Positions 55,151 to 64,000 of a stretch of DNA of 64,000 nt are shown piece after piece; the stretch's first letter is position 1, and each line of letters begins with the position of its first letter. The translations under genes were made by a program, and so were the position numbers. A model generated the notes under the pieces. That model ran no database searches, was not told the origin of the DNA, and was given only the letters and a program-made list of their open reading frames with translations. Source of the DNA: Sambucus nigra (Eukaryota; Streptophyta; Magnoliopsida; Dipsacales; Adoxaceae); assembly GCA_949130495.1 (NCBI GenBank), contig OX422221.1:27043917-27107916 (forward strand), given 5' to 3'.

Positions 55151-55560
55151 GAATCCTGGAGAGTTTATTGTGTAATGGGGGATAAATGTGGGGATTTTAT
55201 TTTGGCTTTTTTAGGAAGGTAGGGGGAAAGGGAGTTATCTATTCCTTTTCTTATGTAATCTGTATTGTAATTTTTTATTAGTGAAATAAACAATTTTTTG
55301 ATCATCCAGCTGTGCCCTTTGATGAGTTTTGTGTTGTTTGAATTATCTATACCGATCGCTAAGGCATACATAATCCTTTTGTTTAAATATATGTTAGAAT
55401 GAACTGTTATTCTCGGAGATAAGAAAAGAATAGTATTTTGTGAAAAAGAAAGGGCCGTGCTCATGTAAGGTGTATGAGCTGCCTACGTACCTCTGGGGTT
55501 TTGAAATTTTATACTTTGTTTGAAAATGTTTTCTGCAGAGGATCAGGCCCACGTAGTTCT
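55151..55560. other. Spacer between antisense gene end and integrase end
   Basis: Tail-to-tail (convergent) region of the plus-strand DUF7745 gene and the minus-strand pol. AT-rich, no gene seen. Confidence 0.5.
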
Positions 55561-56720
55561 GGGTAGAAGGAAATGAAGAGTTTTTTTTTTAGAATAGAAA
55601 GAAGATAAGAAGAGTCGTAGCGCGCCGAGATTTCGAACTAGGGGTAGAATTTCTTGAGACGGTCCAGGTTGACTGGACGAGCCATATCTTCCCCATCTAA
55701 GTCGGTAAGCATGGCGGCACCGCCGGACAAGATCTTCTTGACAATGTAGGGGCCATTCCAATTGGGCCTGAATTTCCCTCTGGGCCCCAGATAGGTTCTA
55801 TGATTTCTTTTAGGGCTAGGTCACCTTCTCGGACACCGTGGTCCTTGACTCTCTTATTGCATGAATGCTCTATTCAGCGATTGTACCCTTGTATATGGTA
55901 TAGTGCATTTAATCTCATTTCATCTAGGAGGGTCAGCTCGTCAAGACGGCTTTGGTGCTAGTATTCTTCACTGACCTTGCTCTCAAGCATGATGCTCAAT
56001 GAGGGTATTTCCAGCTCCATGGGTAGGACTGCATCCATACCGTAAACTAAAGAGTAAGGGGTAGCCACAGTAGAGGTTTGAATTGAGGTTTGGTAGTCTC
56101 AAAGGGCGTACGAGATCTGATTATCCCAATCTCGACAACTTTTGGTCATCTTGCTGATGACGACTTTGAGGTTCTTGTTAGTGGCTTCGACTGCACTGTT
56201 GGTCTGAGGTCAGTAGGGAGAAGATTTATGTAACTGAATCCCATACTCGTTGACCACTTCTATAAATTCTGCCTCGAAATGTAACCCGTTATCTAATACT
56301 AGCTCGTGCGAGAGCCCATATCGACAGATGATGTTTTTCTTGATGAATTTGGCCACTTTCTTAGCGTTCAGCACTGCGTATGACTCCTCTGTGACCCATT
56401 TGGTGAAGTAATCAATGGAAACTAGGATGAACTCATGCCCATTGGAAGCCTTCGGTGTAACCTTCCCTATGATGTCGATGCCCTAGGTGGAGAATGACTA
56501 GGGAGAGGTCATGTTGTATAATTCATGCGGAGGCATATGCTGAAGATTGGAGAACTGTTGGCATTTGAGGCATCTTTGAACAATCCAGGGTCATGGTGGT
56601 CCAGTAGTAGCCTTGTCGAATGATCTTCTTGGCAAGCATGTGATCATTCATGTGGGGCCCACATTCCCCGTTGTGGATCTTTTGCATTATTTTTTCAATG
56701 TCAGCCCCTACCATGCAGTG
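55561..56720 (-). pseudogene. Element C integrase
   Basis: Minus strand from about 56,720. The zinc-binding N-terminus has H-N-G-E-C-G-P-H near 56,670. The DDE core has I-D-I-I-G (first Asp, about 56,475), V-S-I-D-Y-F-T-K-W, Y-G-L...L-D-N-G (second Asp, about 56,290) and the Glu region after P-Q-T-N-S (about 56,200). The C-terminal G-P-I/Y module is near 55,750 and V-N-L-D-R-L-K-K-F-Y-P near 55,650. Stops and small frameshifts throughout. Confidence 0.85.
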
Positions 56721-57370
56721 CAGATGAGTTCCATCGAATTTCCTTTTGAGAAGTTCTTTATGATAGATGATGTACTAGGTGGTGAGTCTTCTAAGGGTTG
56801 CTCGATCTTTCTTGTTGGAACCCTCAGGATACCTTCCATGCTTGAAGAGGTGCCAAATATCACTGTACCAGTAATTGGCTAGCTCAGGACCTTCTGTGGT
56901 GATGAGCTCAATGTGGTAGCAGTGGGTTGGTTTGTCTTTCTTTTGAACAAGGAAGGGGGTCATTATGATTCCTTCAGGCATGTCGACTATGGAGGCTAGG
57001 GTAGCAAGGGCATCGACTAGGTTATTCTTTGCTCGGGGTAGGTGGTGGAAGGTGATATCTTAGAATTGGGAGGCTAGTTCTTCTAAGTGGGCATGAAAGG
57101 GTTGGAGTTTCTCGTCCTTGACTCTCCATTTTCTAAGCACTTAACCGATAATGAGGGCGTAATCCTCGTAGATGTCTAGGCATTGAATACCCCTCTTGAG
57201 AGCAACTTTGAGGCCTACCATGCATGCCTCATACTCAGTCATGTTGTTGGTGCGGGGGAAATCTAACTTGATGGCGATGGGAGTGTGGGAGTCATCTGGG
57301 GCGATCAAAAGTATCCCAATGCCATATCCCTTTTTGTTGGCAGCACCGTCAAAGAACATTTTCCATCAAA
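56721..57370 (-). pseudogene. Element C second (archaeal-type) RNase H
   Basis: M-F-F-D-G-A-A-N at 57359 (first Asp), N-N-M-T-E-Y-E-A-C near 57,240 (Glu), I-Y-E-D-Y near 57,165 (Asp region), and H-H-L-P-R-A-K-N-N-L-V-D-A-L-A near 57,045 (last Asp). A stop at 57,141 and a Trp-to-stop change break it. The additional RNase H supports Tat-lineage assignment. Confidence 0.85.
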
Positions 57371-57960
57371 GGCAGTCTTGAGCAGCATATAGAATGTTTT
57401 CATCTGGGAATTCAGATACCCAAACATCGGCATCATCCATAGGGTAATCAACAAGGTAGTCAGAGATGTCTCTTCCTTTCATAGCTTTTTGCGTGACCTA
57501 TACGATATCAAACTCGACTAGGAGCATCAACAGTCAAGCCATTCAGCTGGATAAGGCGGGTTTCTCAAGAAGGTATTTGATGGGGTCCATTCAAGATACA
57601 AGTTTGACGGGGAATGTGAGCATGTAGTGTCGTAACTTTTGGGTGACCCAGACAAGTGCGATACACGCCTTTTCCAAAGCAGTGTAGTTAACCTCGTACC
57701 CGACCAATTTGTGACTGGTATAATAGATGTCTCTTTCTTTACGGGAATCTTCAAGGTATTGGGTTAGCAAAGCCCCAGATTTAGTGTTGGTTATGGTTAG
57801 GTATAAGAGCAAGGGGAGATCAGGCTGTGATGTCATGAGTACCGAGGGTTGGGTCAGATATTGTTTGATTCTGTCAAAAGCTTCTTAGCAGGCCTCGTTC
57901 CAAATCTTGGTTGAATCCTTTTGGAGGAGTTTGAAGATAGGTTCACAGATGGAGGTTAAC
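57371..57960 (-). pseudogene. Element C RNase H (first)
   Basis: Y-L-T-I-T-N-T-K-S-G-A near 57,805, Y-Y-T-S-H-K-L near 57,725, Y-T-A-L-E-K-A near 57,690 and L-R-H-Y near 57,630, the usual Ty3/Tat RNase H string. Interrupted at about 57,591 and again near 57,540. Confidence 0.82.
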
Positions 57961-58900
57961 TGGCTGATGAACCGGCTGATGTATTGTAATTTCCCAAGGA
58001 AACCTCAAATTTCTTTCTCTATTAGGGGAGGTGGCATATCAAGTATGGCTTTTAGCTTGGCAGGATCTGCTTCTATCCCCTTCTCACTGACCATGAATCC
58101 CAAGAGTTTTCCCTTTATAACACCGAAGACGCATTTCTATGGATTGAGTCTCATCTGATATTGTCCCAGTCGTTCGAAGAACTTTCAGAGAGCAGGAACA
58201 TGACCTTATCGATTTTTTGACTTGATAATCATATCATCCACATAGACCTCAACTTTTTTATGAATCAGATCGTACATGATGGTTGTGGCAACCCTCTGAT
58301 AGGTAGCCCTAGCATTCTTTAGACCAAATGGCATAACAGTGTAGCAAAAGGTTACCCATGGGGTGATGAATGCGGTTTTTTCTTGGTGGTTTGTGTGCAT
58401 TTTGATTTGGTTGTATCCGGCAAACTCGTCGACGAATGACCTGAGAGCATGACTGGTTGTGTTGTCCACATTCATGTCGATATTGGGTAGCGAATAATCA
58501 TCCTTTGGAGAGGCTTTGTTCAAATCCTGATAGTCTACACACATCTAAACTTTTTCTCCTGATTTCGACACAGGCACTATGTTGGATAGCCACGTGGGAT
58601 ATTTGATCACACGAATGAAGCCTACGTTCCACTATTTGACCACCTCTTTTTTTACTTTGAGTGACCATTCGGTGCGGAGCTTTCTTAACTTTTATTTAAC
58701 CAGCTTGTAATCTGGGAGAGTGGGGATCTCGTGCTGAGCTATTTCAGGATCAATGCCAGGCATATCGTCGTAGGACTATATGAATACATCCACGAATTCC
58801 TTTAGTAATTCTTCGAGTTGTGCACGCTCATGCTCGTCGAGAGTAGACCCTATCCTAATCTCGCGCAATTAGCTACTAGAATCAAGGTTAATAACAACAG
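57961..58900 (-). pseudogene. Element C reverse transcriptase
   Basis: D-D-M-P-G-I-D-P-E near 58,770; M-C-V-D-Y-Q-D-L-N-K-A at 58,544; F-V-D-E-F-A-G-Y-N-Q-I near 58,440; P-F-G-L-K-N-A-R-A-T-Y near 58,330; catalytic V-Y-V-D-D-M near 58,240; L-G-F-M-V-S near 58,100. The best open stretch is 58206-58544. Many nonsense codons elsewhere. Confidence 0.9.
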
Positions 58901-59588
58901 TCTCTTCTTCATTAACTTGAACATGGTTATGTTGTTTATTATTAACCTTATTTAGACCAGTTAAGAATTATTCATTTGCAAAATCATCATCATCAAAAGT
59001 TTGATTAGAATCCAAACAGTTAATGTAAAGCACATCAAGATACTCAAAATCTTCGTTTATTTCATTGATAGGAAAAATAACATTGAGAACCTCGTTAAAA
59101 GAGGAATCGATTACATTTGAACAAGGATAGAAAACAAAAGAAGAAATGGGGTAAACATTAGGATTATGGGAGATTTCAGCAAGTAGAACTGGTGCAGCAT
59201 GCCAGTTGAGGAGAGGTGTATCAACAACTTTAATCAGTTGGGAAGGATCTGGTGATGTAGTGCCTGAGTTAACCATGCAGAGTGTTGGCCCCAGTGTCTG
59301 TAAGTTGAAGAAATCTTTGGAGTCACATTCCTTAGTCTTTTCGGTATCTTTGATGAGAGGTTGTACTTGGTGTTGGGAATCTTCGGCCCATGGGTAGCTA
59401 TCTTGGAAAAAGATCTCCATTCCAGGATTCATCTTATTGTCTGTATGGTCATACCATAGTTTAGGAAAGCCGCAAAAGGGGAAGTCCTCACCCTCTTTGA
59501 TGAATCGTCCGTTCAAGGAGTCACCTGGGATAGTCTGGATGAGGTCTAGTCTTCTCTTTAGTCGAGACTGGCAGATCATTCTGAGCTC
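58901..59588 (-). pseudogene. Element C acidic linker between G-patch and RT
   Basis: 203-codon open stretch (58968-59579) rich in Asp, Asn, Ser and Pro with no catalytic motif. It continues the protease/G-patch frame and corresponds to the spacer normally found before RT in Ogre-like elements. In some Ogre elements an intron is located in this part; I could not establish splice sites here. Confidence 0.6.
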
Positions 59589-59980
59589 TTATTCTGACGG
59601 TTGATACCCCAAATCACAAGGAGGGAATGCTTTCTTTAGTTCAATCGGCTTAGGTATCCCTTGTTGTCTTTGTCCTAGCCCCAGTCCGGGTATGAAGTGC
59701 ATGTTTTTGAACATCTGAATCACATTGACGTTGCCATGAGGGTCGCATTCTGGAGAAACCCTTTCTTTGAAGTTGTCTCCTGCCGGGAGTGTAAGTGGCT
59801 TAACTCGGAATCCTGATAGGAGCATATCATTTGACCCGTGCTGTATCTCAAGGATTGGACTTCTGGTACTTGCACCATCGGCATTGTTGTCGTCGCCCAA
59901 AATGGTGATGACTCGTCCATTGGCGGAGAACTTTAATTTCTGATGGAGTGAGGAAGACATGCCCTTGATACTTTGGATCT
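59589..59980 (-). pseudogene. Element C G-patch segment
   Basis: The frame from 59960 ends with M-F-K-N-M, F-I-P-G-L-G-L-G, Q-Q-G-I-P-K-P (about 59,700-59,640), a glycine-rich G-patch-like motif that in Ogre-like elements lies after the protease. It would bind RNA or RNA helicases; role in the element unproved. The protease precedes it in the same frame, separated by a stop. Confidence 0.7.
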
Positions 59981-60460
59981 AAGGTCATCCTATCAATAGA
60001 TTAAAACAATTCGGGATGTCAATAACTTGGAATTCGATGACAGGGTTTATAGGGACAGCCCCTATTACAAGCTTTATGGATCCCATCACCTCCCGATGGG
60101 TATTATCGTAGGCATGCACAACAATGGAGGTTGGAGCGAGGTCGCTTTCTTTCAGGCCTAAACATTTGAAGGTTCTTAGTGGGCAGACATTCAAGGCAGA
60201 TTCATTATCGATAAGAGAGAGTGGTACAACCTTCCCTATAACTTCGACGGAGATGTTGAGTGCATGATTGTGGTTTGGCCCAATTCTAGGGATTTTTTCC
60301 TTGGAAAAGGATAGCATTCCGGTAGATGTCAAGGATTCGACCAAATTTACCGCTTCTTCTGGTGTGGTAGAGGGAGGAACTGTGGGTCCAGTGAGAAACT
60401 TGATCAAAGCATTTCTATGTAGATGGGAAGATATGAAAATCCCCACAGAGTGATATTAGC
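59981..60460 (-). pseudogene. Element C aspartic protease
   Basis: Frame 60446-59985. The active-site region is S-L-I-D-N-E-S-A-L-N-V-C-P-L near 60,210, where functional relatives usually read D-N-G-S; the Gly has become Glu. The distal motif N-L-L-I-G at about 60,000 precedes a stop, followed by P-W-I-H/Q, which is usual in this family. Probably inactive. Confidence 0.8.
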
Positions 60461-61400
60461 TTAAGTTTTCTTTAGTTGATCGAGGATCTTACTTTCCTCG
60501 AGGGTCATTTCAAGCATAGGAAGGTTTTCAATGCCTTTCCCTTTGTCATTGTCTGGTAGTGAGTTTGGGATCTGGTAATGCCTCCCTAATCTGGTTATGT
60601 GATTTACTGAAGAAGGGAAAAATATGAATCCCATTTCCTTATCGATCTCGAGTTGTTTTGCCACCTTGCTTATTTCTCTGAGGAGTTTTTTAAATGATAT
60701 CATTCCACACATGTTGGCTACAAGGCCAGTTTTCTCGAAAGCTTTCTCTTCATTCGAATATTTGAATTCTTCCTCCCATTCGGCGGTGACAATTTTATCT
60801 TTCCATGTAAAGTCGATGCATTCCACATCTTCAATAATCTCTTCATACAGGTCATCCCATTCTGTGGGGATGTGTAAGGGTGAAGGGACCAGGCACCCCT
60901 ATAGCTTCAGAGCATCAAGTAACTCGGTCATACTGCAAATGTTGTTTATTTTCCTGAATAATTCTGCTATGATCTGGATGACATCATCCAGGATGGCGTC
61001 ATCGGTTGGTACTACCCAACTATCTGACTCTCGGGCCCATTTTCCTGCTTCCAAGAACAACGTACTGAACCTCTGGTAATTAATGCCCATCTGTGAGGGT
61101 AATTTCAGGCCAAACTCTAGGAGTTGGTTTAACACTTCTAAAAATTCCATGCTTCTATTTTTAGAATGGGTACAGACAGTGATGCATGCTCTGGTAAGGA
61201 GTGACAGTGCCTGATCAGCGAGGCTAGTAGGGTGTAGGAGGAAATAGGGACAAATGTGGAGAGGTTTAGGAGAGTATACGGGTGTGATTTGAGTTGAGGG
61301 GTCGAATTCTGGGTTCTCTTCTAGAAAGATGGCATTGGCATGATTTGGAAGTGGGTTGTGAGTAGTGTTTGCCTAAGGATTAGCTCATTGGGCGATGGTA
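60461..61400 (-). pseudogene. Element C gag/pro linker
   Basis: Open pieces 60899-61150 and 60461-60826 in one minus frame, acidic, with V-E-C-I-D-F and E-E-E-F near 60,820-60,770. No catalytic motif. Position between gag and protease suggests the gag C-terminus/linker. Confidence 0.5.
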
Positions 61401-62827
61401 CCCTGGTCATTCAGACATTGGGTTATGTTTCAGGATTAGCTGGTTGGGCGATGGTACCCCGGTCAATTTCCTGAGTAATACTGCAAATGTGGTATGGTCA
61501 GCTGTTTGGTTAAAGTCGCAATGGGCATCAGTCTTGAAGTTTCTTGTGAGTGGATTTGGCAATGGACGGGGATCTAAAGGTTTGATAAGGTTTCGGCTCA
61601 ACAAGGTTTGATAAACTCTGGAGAGGGGAACATGGAGCTTAGTGTATTCCTTTCGAATGGGACAGGGTACCTTTCTGGTGCCCATGAGGTGGTTGGTTGA
61701 GAGATGTTATTGATGGTTGAGACTGTTGCACTGACAGGTTTGTCATATTTTCTGGGAGTGAACAGTCCGAACACCTTCTTTGGTTCGACTTCTATTTTGG
61801 CAAGACTTTCCTCGATTTCTACTCCTGCTTCTTCGAGAGATCATAAATGGGGATATTATTGTCCTCCCATCATTACTCGGACATGGGGTAAGAAGTTCTT
61901 CTTCACTATACTAACTTGTTCTTCCTCGGACGACCGATTGGTCATGGTTGTTTCTTTTTCCCTCCATCGGGGGATGAAGTTACTGACTGATTCTCTAGGG
62001 TTTTGTTTGAGCAGCTCTAAATCACGGTGGGTGACCTCAAGCCGTTCATTGTATTTGTACTGTGACATGAATTCTCGAGCTACATCCTCCCAATTACGAA
62101 TTCTGGACTCTTCGAGAGACAAAAACCATCGGAGGGCGCTATCCTCCAGAGTTTGTTAAAACAATTGGGCCATCACTTCTTTAGAAGCCCCTGGTAGATT
62201 CATGGAATGGTGATAACTTTAGAGATGAACAATCGGGCGTCCACTTCCTCCAAATTTCTCGATATTCGACATTTTGAACTTCTCAAGTAACCTCGCTTTA
62301 GGATAAGGAGACATGTGGGTGTAGTCCATGTAATTTCTTGAGATTTTGACTTGGTCAAACTTCTTAGTGAGCATCTTGAGGTCCTCTTCGACTTTGTTCA
62401 ATTCTTCTTCTTTCGGATCAATGATCATAGGCAAGTTAGCCCCATGCTGGGCAAGATTCGAGATAGGAAGCTGGGAAGGCGGTAACCCATTAACAGGAGG
62501 GACACGTGGAGCGTGCTGATATTCTTCAGGAACCCAAATAGGCTCGGGTGGATCCATAGCATGAGGGAATAGGGCCTCGGGCTCTTGAGGAATGGGAACC
62601 TGGTTTCGTTGCATTTCTCGGACCTCAGTTTGGAGGTTATTAATCTTGGACACAAGCCGAGCTAGGATTGTCGTCAGATCTGGCTGCACAACGAGTACTT
62701 GATCTGTGTTCTCCATGGAAAGATGATGGATTACGGACTCGAAAGAAGTAATAAGGGAACGGACGGAACTCCGGGGTGACTTGATTGAAGACCGAAGCCA
62801 ATAAGGAGCCAGGCCAAGGGTTTTCAA
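61401..62827 (-). pseudogene. gag: Element C gag
   Basis: Likely start M-E-N-T-D-Q at 62716 (the frame is open upstream to 62827). Order: coiled coil (L-T-T-I-L-A-R-L...), Pro-rich middle, basic segment with M-S-N-I-E-K-F-G-G-S-G near 62,245, retrotransposon gag core with A-L-R-W-F, W-E-D-V-A-R-E-F and Y-K-Y-N-E-R (62,130-62,030), and a C-terminal part with L-S-R-V-Y-Q and one zinc-binding-like C-D-F-N-Q-T (about 61,515). Stops at 62,218 and 62,165; a frame change between 61,856 and 61,685. Confidence 0.82.
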
Positions 62828-63990
62828 TCATCCTGAGAAGGCGTAAAATGGGATTTTTTTTTGAGAAAAAAAAAGGGATGAAATTTTTTTTGACACATTT
62901 TTTTATCGAGATTGAAAAACAAAATACTATTCGATTTTTGATACAGAGAGGAGAAATGTTTTTGGATTTTTGATAAGGAAAGGAAAAAATATTTTTGGAT
63001 TTTGGATAAAGAAAAAGAGAATTTTCCCTTTGGAGACGGTCTCAGCATGATTATTATAATTATTATGTTTTCACTTGTATTAATTTTCCTAAATGAAAAA
63101 TGAAATGCCGGACGGGACCCTAGCCTGGAAAAATTGGGTTTGTAATATATGCAAAGCAATGGTTGGACTTGTGACCAGGCTCACGGACAGGGTCCCATTT
63201 TAAAAATGCGTAAAAATTTGGGCGGTAGGTTGACCCAGAATTTCGACAGAGTTTCGGGTTGAAATCGACAATCTAACATGTGTGTCCTAGGCTCGACACC
63301 TATATGCGGGTATGCAGTTGGTTGGGTGAATCATAAAGGGTTCCCCCCTTTGGCATGACTTCAATGATATACGTCTTGCTCTTGCGGGCAATCGGTACGT
63401 GTGGACAAGCCATTTGATATAGCTGAGTGTACGTGAATTGCCACACCATATACCTCATGGGGACGGTACGTGTGAGAGAGAATTCGATATACTCGGTGTA
63501 CGTGAAGGAGTTCCCTGTGATATACCTCCCGTTATGACTTCGTTCAAGAGGTACGTGATGATACGCAAATATTACGTATTTCATCCTCCGAACGGACGCA
63601 TTTTAGCCCCCTTGAGTATCTTATTCCCTATATTTATTCTTGTTAACCAGATAACCTCGGATTTTTACGTTAACATGTTTTGCAGGGGTTAATTGAGCTG
63701 TCATAGGTAATTGGATGCTAAGTGTGAAGTTCGGACGCATTTCGATCGATTTCTATACGCGATTGCACGTTCAAAGGCATTTTTTTCTTTTCACAGTTTG
63801 GGAACCTGGCCCAACATCTACACGGAAGTTGTAACCCTCGTCATAAGATTTGCGTGGCCATAAACGGTGCGCGATTCTGAGTCCGTATGAAGAAGTTACG
63901 GGACTTTCAGCGGAAGGAAAAATAAGGAAACCAAAAGAGGAGGAGAAGAGGAAGAAAAGGCATTGCAGGCTGCTGCCTTGGCTCATACCC
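62828..63990 (-). other. Element C 5' leader (LTR not reached)
   Basis: Low-complexity T/A-rich part (62,850-63,060) followed by unique sequence. No match to the proposed LTR 38325-40460 and no PBS recognised, so the 5' LTR should lie further right. It contains two copies of a roughly 80-bp repeat at 63391-63555. No gene seen on either strand. Confidence 0.5.
63391..63560. repeat. Two copies of a roughly 80-bp repeat in the element C leader
   Basis: GGTACGTGTG...GATATA...GTGTACGTGAA...ATATACCTC at 63391 and 63466, with a partial GGTACGTG at about 63549. Confidence 0.7.
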
Positions 63991-64000
63991 GCTTGATTGA

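Larger units (their letters stand above)
38325..63990 (-). mobile_element. Element C: Tat/Ogre-like Ty3 retrotransposon, minus strand, runs off the right edge
   Basis: Minus-strand order from the right: leader, gag, protease, G-patch, RT, RNase H, second RNase H, integrase. Then come two plus-strand (antisense) genes, tandem repeats and a 3' LTR ending at 38325. Element B (40493-49386) is inserted between the LTR and the repeats. A G-patch after the protease and a dual RNase H are features of Ogre-like Tat elements. The 5' LTR is not in the window. Every coding part has stops. Confidence 0.8.

Noticed and set aside
60624..62159. 151-codon plus-strand frames opposite element C gag region
   Set aside because: Shadows of the minus-strand gag/linker, which has recognisable family features.
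1..63990. Host protein-coding gene, tRNA, rRNA or miRNA precursor
   Set aside because: All recognisable coding segments belong to retroelements or genes within them. No cloverleaf, rRNA core or independent gene structure was found by eye; small RNA genes cannot be fully excluded without a search.

Overview
The window is nuclear DNA of a flowering plant, probably a eudicot with a large genome. It is AT-rich and consists almost entirely of nested LTR retrotransposons. I found no host gene with an intact reading frame, and no rRNA, tRNA or CRISPR array. Lineages were assigned from visible protein motifs, primer-binding sites (PBS), LTR ends and target-site duplications (TSDs). No database was searched.

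Left block (1 to about 17,990). Element E is a Tekay/Del-type Ty3 chromovirus: the end of its 5' LTR, three gag zinc knuckles, a protease, an integrase C-terminus with a chromodomain, and a truncated 3' LTR. Its integrase is split by Tat1 (3319-15607), a full-length Ty3 element of the Tat lineage with TSD ATGTG. Tat1 carries gag-PR-RT-RNase H-second RNase H-integrase in sense, a 102-bp hairpin-rich minisatellite, and an intron-bearing antisense gene with a 'putative gypsy-type transposon' (Transposase_28-like) domain.

Middle block (about 17,990-33,080). A decayed minus-strand Tat pol (Tat-B) is split inside its second RNase H by a non-autonomous, Tekay-derived element with roughly 3.1-kb LTRs (TSD CGAGG). 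That element later underwent a 5.08-kb internal tandem duplication and now reads LTR-int-chimeric LTR-int-LTR (18537-31197).

Right block (33,081-63,990). Element A is a gag-only, Ty1/copia-like element (33081 to about 38324). Its 3' LTR is cut by element C, a minus-strand Tat/Ogre-like element that runs off the right edge. C carries gag, protease, G-patch, RT, two RNase H domains and integrase on the minus strand. In the opposite direction it carries two further genes, each with its own TATA box: a five-exon plant-mobile-domain gene and a DUF7745-type gene. Tandem repeats lie between these genes and the 3' LTR. A second gag-only element, B (40493-49386, TSD CAAAC), sits in C's 3' region, and B's gag is itself split by a 2.4-kb solo LTR, D (TSD TGATG). 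On the right the nesting is therefore Tat-B > A > C > B > D.

The most unusual signal is architectural. The LTRs of E, the 3.1-kb-LTR element, A, B and C carry sets of 12-14-bp (up to 20-bp) palindromes spaced about 20-25 bp, and in most of them a TATA-like box follows downstream. The palindrome sequence is family-specific. In C the same palindrome pair occurs in the LTR and before both internal antisense genes.
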